Assembly (NCBI RefSeq): GCF_023008585.1
Contig: NZ_CP095392.1
Location: 209,802 to 273,801, forward strand
Reading direction: 5' to 3'
Source of the DNA: Natribaculum breve
GTDB lineage: Archaea; Halobacteriota; Halobacteria; Halobacteriales; Natrialbaceae
DNA length: 64,000 nt
Shown here: positions 61,469-64,000 of the stretch, piece after piece
How positions within the stretch are numbered: position 1 is the first letter of the stretch
How the letters are laid out: every line of letters begins with the position of its first letter
Notes under the pieces: generated by a model
Database searches by the model: none
What the model was told of the DNA's origin: nothing
Seen by the model: the letters and a program-made list of their open reading frames with translations, nothing else
Translations under genes and position numbers: made by a program

Positions 61469-62410
61469 TCACGGTTCGAGTGTGAGGAGTTCTGCTGCGA
61501 GTGTTTCCAGTTCTTCACGCACTGACAACGGACCGAACCATCGCTCGGGTAGTGCATCACAGCCGAATCGGGTACCAGTGACGGCTCCGGCGACAGCACC
61601 GATCGTGTCCGTGTCCCCGCCCATCATCACCGCATCGACGATCGCTTCTTCAGCGGTTTCGGCGGTGAGACCGTGGTACAAACCTGCCTGGAGCGTCGTG
61701 ACGACATCCCCTGAGTTCGTCAGATCAACGTCAGTTCGTTCCCCCCGTACGCACTCCTGGATTGGATGAATGGCCTCATGTATCTCGTCCGGTAACTCGG
61801 CTTCGAGCGCTGTAACCGCCGTTTCGAGCGGTTGGTCAACGTCGTTTAGCAGGTTTGCGAGCGTTTGGTTGAACAGTGCACAGCTCCACTGGCAGCGCGG
61901 GTCGGCGTGCGTAATCGAGGAGGACTGCCGGCTCACCTCGACGAGTTCGGCCGGTTGATTTCGGTATGCGATGGCGTACGGTGCACACCGCATCAGACTC
62001 CCGTTCCCGGCGTTGCTCCCTTCTGGACTCGACTCCCAGACGCGTCGACCGGCCTCATTCCAGGGCTCCCCTCGCTCGATCTGTCGAAGCGCGCTCGCTG
62101 TCATGATCCCGATGTCGAACGGACCTGACTCTTTCCAGGCGGCGAACCGATCAGCAATATCCTCGGGAACGAACGTCCCGTGCTCTGCCAAGCTACGGGC
62201 GATGCAGAGTGCCAGTTGCGTATCGTCGGTGATCGTTCCGGCCGGCTGGCCGTGGGTGCCAGAGGCGAGCATTTCGGTCACGCGACCATGTACTCGCTCG
62301 ATTTGCTCAGGCGAGCGAAATTCGACTGGCCGTCCGAGCGCGTCGCCGCACGCAAGCCCGAGTAGCATCCCTTCTGCGCGTGATCGGCGGTTCTTCTTCA
62401 TGCCAGTCAC
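61469..62410 (-). CDS. ADP-ribosylglycohydrolase (DraG/ARH family)
   Basis: 313 residues. Family blocks are complete: EGMLLGLACGDALGRPVEF, PAGTITDDTQLALCIARSLA (metal-binding TDDT), SNAGNGSLMRCAPYAIAYR, SITHADPRCQWSCALFNQTL and VMMGGDTDTIGAVAGAVTG (the second metal site). It removes ADP-ribose from proteins or nucleic acids using a dinuclear Mg centre. No ADP-ribosyltransferase gene was recognised nearby. Confidence 0.92.
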   Translation of the reverse strand: MTGMKKNRRSRAEGMLLGLACGDALGRPVEFRSPEQIERVHGRVTEMLASGTHGQPAGTITDDTQLALCIARSLAEHGTFVPEDIADRFAAWKESGPFDIGIMTASALRQIERGEPWNEAGRRVWESSPEGSNAGNGSLMRCAPYAIAYRNQPAELVEVSRQSSSITHADPRCQWSCALFNQTLANLLNDVDQPLETAVTALEAELPDEIHEAIHPIQECVRGERTDVDLTNSGDVVTTLQAGLYHGLTAETAEEAIVDAVMMGGDTDTIGAVAGAVTGTRFGCDALPERWFGPLSVREELETLAAELLTLEP

Positions 62411-62508
62411 TCACACTCTGATATCCTAACTATTGTGGTGAGAAAACTTTCCGGTTACGATACCTGTTGTCACACATTTTATCATGTTCTCCAACAATCC
62501 CACGTTCA

Positions 62509-63552
62509 ATGACTGAATCCGGCGCCGGGATTTCCGAGCGGGCTATGAAACTCCGACAGCGAGCGATAACGGATCCGGAGGAAGTGGAGCTCGATGAACT
62601 GGCAGAGATCCTTTCGAATCCGATCGCTCCGCCGGCTGCCCACGGGGCTACAATCGTGGCGCTGCTCAACGTGGCTCGCGTTCGCGACGACGTTAGTGAG
62701 GTGTTTGTCGAGGATTTGAATCGGTTGCTTGATCGTCCGTCGCTCAATACGGTGCTTGTTCTCCGCTGTCTTCGGCAGCTCGCGTCGAACGATCCGAAAG
62801 CGGTGCTCGCGCTTCGAGATGAGATTGTGGATCGGGTTTCGACTGAGAGCACCGATGTCACACAGGCCGCCACCGGGTGTTGCGTCGAACTGGTTGCCGC
62901 AGATCCAGTAGCGTTCGTGGATCTGGTTCCGACCCTCGCTACGCTTCTGGACTCAGAGAACGAGCAAATTCGGAATAACGCTGTATACATCCTCTCCCAG
63001 GTTGCTCAGGATCATCCGGAGGAAGTGAAACCGGTCGTCCCACAACTGATCGACGATATCGAGGAACGAGAGCAGCCGTACCAGACCAACGCTCTCTCCG
63101 CGCTCGGTGCTGTCACCTGCGCGTATCCAACCGCTGGAGCGGAGGCGACGGACACGCTTGCGGAACTCGTCGCGTCAGACGCACCTGCAAAGGTTCGCGC
63201 GAATGCCGTCGGCCTACTCGGCGACGTTGCCGTCGGCGATCCATCCGAGCTTGAGGAACACATCCCGCTCCTTATTTCCTGCCTCCAGAGCGATGACGAG
63301 TACCTCTCCGGGAACGCTTCAGCCGCACTGTTACATGTCGCGGTCGACGGCAGCGAGTCAGTTGAAGGAGCGATTCCGGCTCTCATCGAGTTACTAGACG
63401 ACCCCTCTCCGGTGGTGCGGCGAAACGCGTGCAAGGTTCTTGGACACGTGGAGGCCACGGTCGCTCTGGAGCAGTTGAAGACGATGGCGGAATCCGATCC
63501 GGACGAGGAGGTCCAAACGACTGCTACGTGGGCTATTGAGAAGGTGACTTGA
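62509..63552 (+). CDS. HEAT-repeat protein
   Basis: 347 residues from ATG 62509 (MTESGAGISERAMKLRQRAI). Composed of about eight helical HEAT repeats, the clearest being IRNNAVYILSQVAQDHPEEV, VRANAVGLLGDVAVGDPSEL and VRRNACKVLGHVEATVALEQ, ending in EVQTTATWAIEKVT. Such solenoids serve as protein-binding scaffolds; the partner is unknown. No transmembrane segments. Confidence 0.85.
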   Translation: MTESGAGISERAMKLRQRAITDPEEVELDELAEILSNPIAPPAAHGATIVALLNVARVRDDVSEVFVEDLNRLLDRPSLNTVLVLRCLRQLASNDPKAVLALRDEIVDRVSTESTDVTQAATGCCVELVAADPVAFVDLVPTLATLLDSENEQIRNNAVYILSQVAQDHPEEVKPVVPQLIDDIEEREQPYQTNALSALGAVTCAYPTAGAEATDTLAELVASDAPAKVRANAVGLLGDVAVGDPSELEEHIPLLISCLQSDDEYLSGNASAALLHVAVDGSESVEGAIPALIELLDDPSPVVRRNACKVLGHVEATVALEQLKTMAESDPDEEVQTTATWAIEKVT

Positions 63553-63679
63553 GAATCTTCATCTCTCGCACCGGAGCACGCTCGCTGCACGCCATTATTG
63601 TGTGTGGACCGTCAGATTAGGCCTTCTAACCGGTGTTTCAATTCGTGACGGGGTTGTTTCCGTCCAGATAACTGACCGG

Positions 63680-64000
63680 GATGTGTGTCGGATACCGATA
63701 TGTTCGGATCCGGCCCGTGATTAAGCAGGATACGCTGGTCAGTTCTGTGCAGACAGCCGTGGGGTTTGCTATGAGCACCTCCAAGCGGATGCTCAAGATA
63801 TTGTAGTGGACGAGTCAAAGGATCGGTACTGATGCTCAAGTAGATCGACCACCGCGGCGAGCGCTTCACGATAGGTGACGACAGCTTCGTCGACGACGTC
63901 GCCAGTGCACGCTGTCGGTGAACCAAAATGCTTGACCAAAGCCCAGCGAGAGCTCAGTGAGCTATCTCCCCTGCCCCAAGCGTCGAGTGAAACTTGGCCG
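63680..64000 (+). pseudogene. Decayed second copy of the small-protein cassette
   Basis: The plus strand at about 63680-63830 reads VCRIPICSDPARD, stop, AGYAGQFCADSRGVCYEHLQ, then QADAQDIV to TGA. This is a diverged copy of the zinc-binding protein at 55668-55832. As there, the stop overlaps an ATG (TGATG at 63830-63834), which opens MLK-stop-IDHRGERFTIGDD, a copy of the second cassette gene with an early TAG, and later fragments (QRELSELS) in another frame up to the window end. Multiple stops and frameshifts mark it as inactive. Confidence 0.75.

Noticed and set aside
61387..61599. N-terminal extension of the small protein at 61033-61386
   Set aside because: The extension overlaps the end of the ADP-ribosylglycohydrolase gene and is Cys/His/Ser-rich without coding character.
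1..64000. tRNA genes or attachment-site duplications next to the integrase
   Set aside because: No tRNA-like cloverleaf or T-loop consensus was found around 18.6-20.9 kb, so no att site could be supported.

Overview
The window is haloarchaeal DNA, most likely from a large plasmid or megaplasmid of a Natrinema/Haloterrigena-type organism. The evidence is the very acidic proteins, TATA-type archaeal promoters, haloarchaeal insertion sequences (ISH8, ISH6, IS66, IS630 and IS5 relatives), a transcription factor B gene, a bacterio-opsin-activator type HTH regulator, and an Orc1/Cdc6 gene preceded by a cluster of direct repeats that looks like a replication origin. No tRNA, rRNA or CRISPR array was seen.

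Layout. 0-13.3 kb is an IS graveyard: a partial ABC-2 permease, an ISH8 copy with a perfect 10-bp target duplication, remnants of Fic, subtilisin and IS5 genes, a membrane protein next to a truncated halocin-C8-like peptide gene, an IS66 copy, an IS630 copy sitting inside an IS5 remnant, a Tat lipoprotein, an alpha/beta hydrolase with an HTH_10 regulator, and an ISH6 copy flanked by two 5'-truncated genes. 13.7-20.8 kb holds a frameshifted gene of unknown function, a PadR-like regulator, an ArdC-like/metallopeptidase gene and a tyrosine integrase; each of the last two is interrupted by a closely related IS630 element.

21.6-45 kb is a defence island. McrC and McrB (with EVE/PUA-like N-terminal domains) are divergent from a DISARM-like set: a SNF2 helicase (DrmD-like), a very large Eco57I/PglX-type adenine methylase, an opposing degenerate methylase-like protein carrying a C-terminal HEPN-like motif, and a 1763-residue DEAD/DUF1998 helicase with a predicted Vsr/DUF559-like nuclease tail. 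These are followed by a second N6-adenine methylase, a DUF4268 nuclease-like gene inactivated twice (IS630 insertion plus an in-frame TAG), and an HNH endonuclease. The set looks like methylation of self DNA combined with helicase/nuclease attack on foreign DNA, plus an McrBC arm that may attack modified DNA.

45-55 kb carries a second IS66 copy (with a substituted catalytic Asp), a SWIM zinc-finger protein, a frameshifted TFB, a PD-(D/E)XK-like protein, a RelE-like toxin and several hypothetical proteins. 55-64 kb is the plasmid maintenance region: a three-gene small-protein cassette, an AbiE-like nucleotidyltransferase toxin with an HTH antitoxin, a DUF6788 gene flanked by two matching inverted repeats, an iteron cluster with orc1/cdc6, an ADP-ribosylglycohydrolase, a HEAT-repeat protein, and a decayed second copy of the small-protein cassette at the window edge.

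Two general mobile-element observations stand out. All four IS630-type elements have a seven-A run at the point where the transposase must shift to the -1 frame. Three of the four, judged by restoring the interrupted reading frames, duplicate a 3-bp TGA/TCA target rather than the usual TA.
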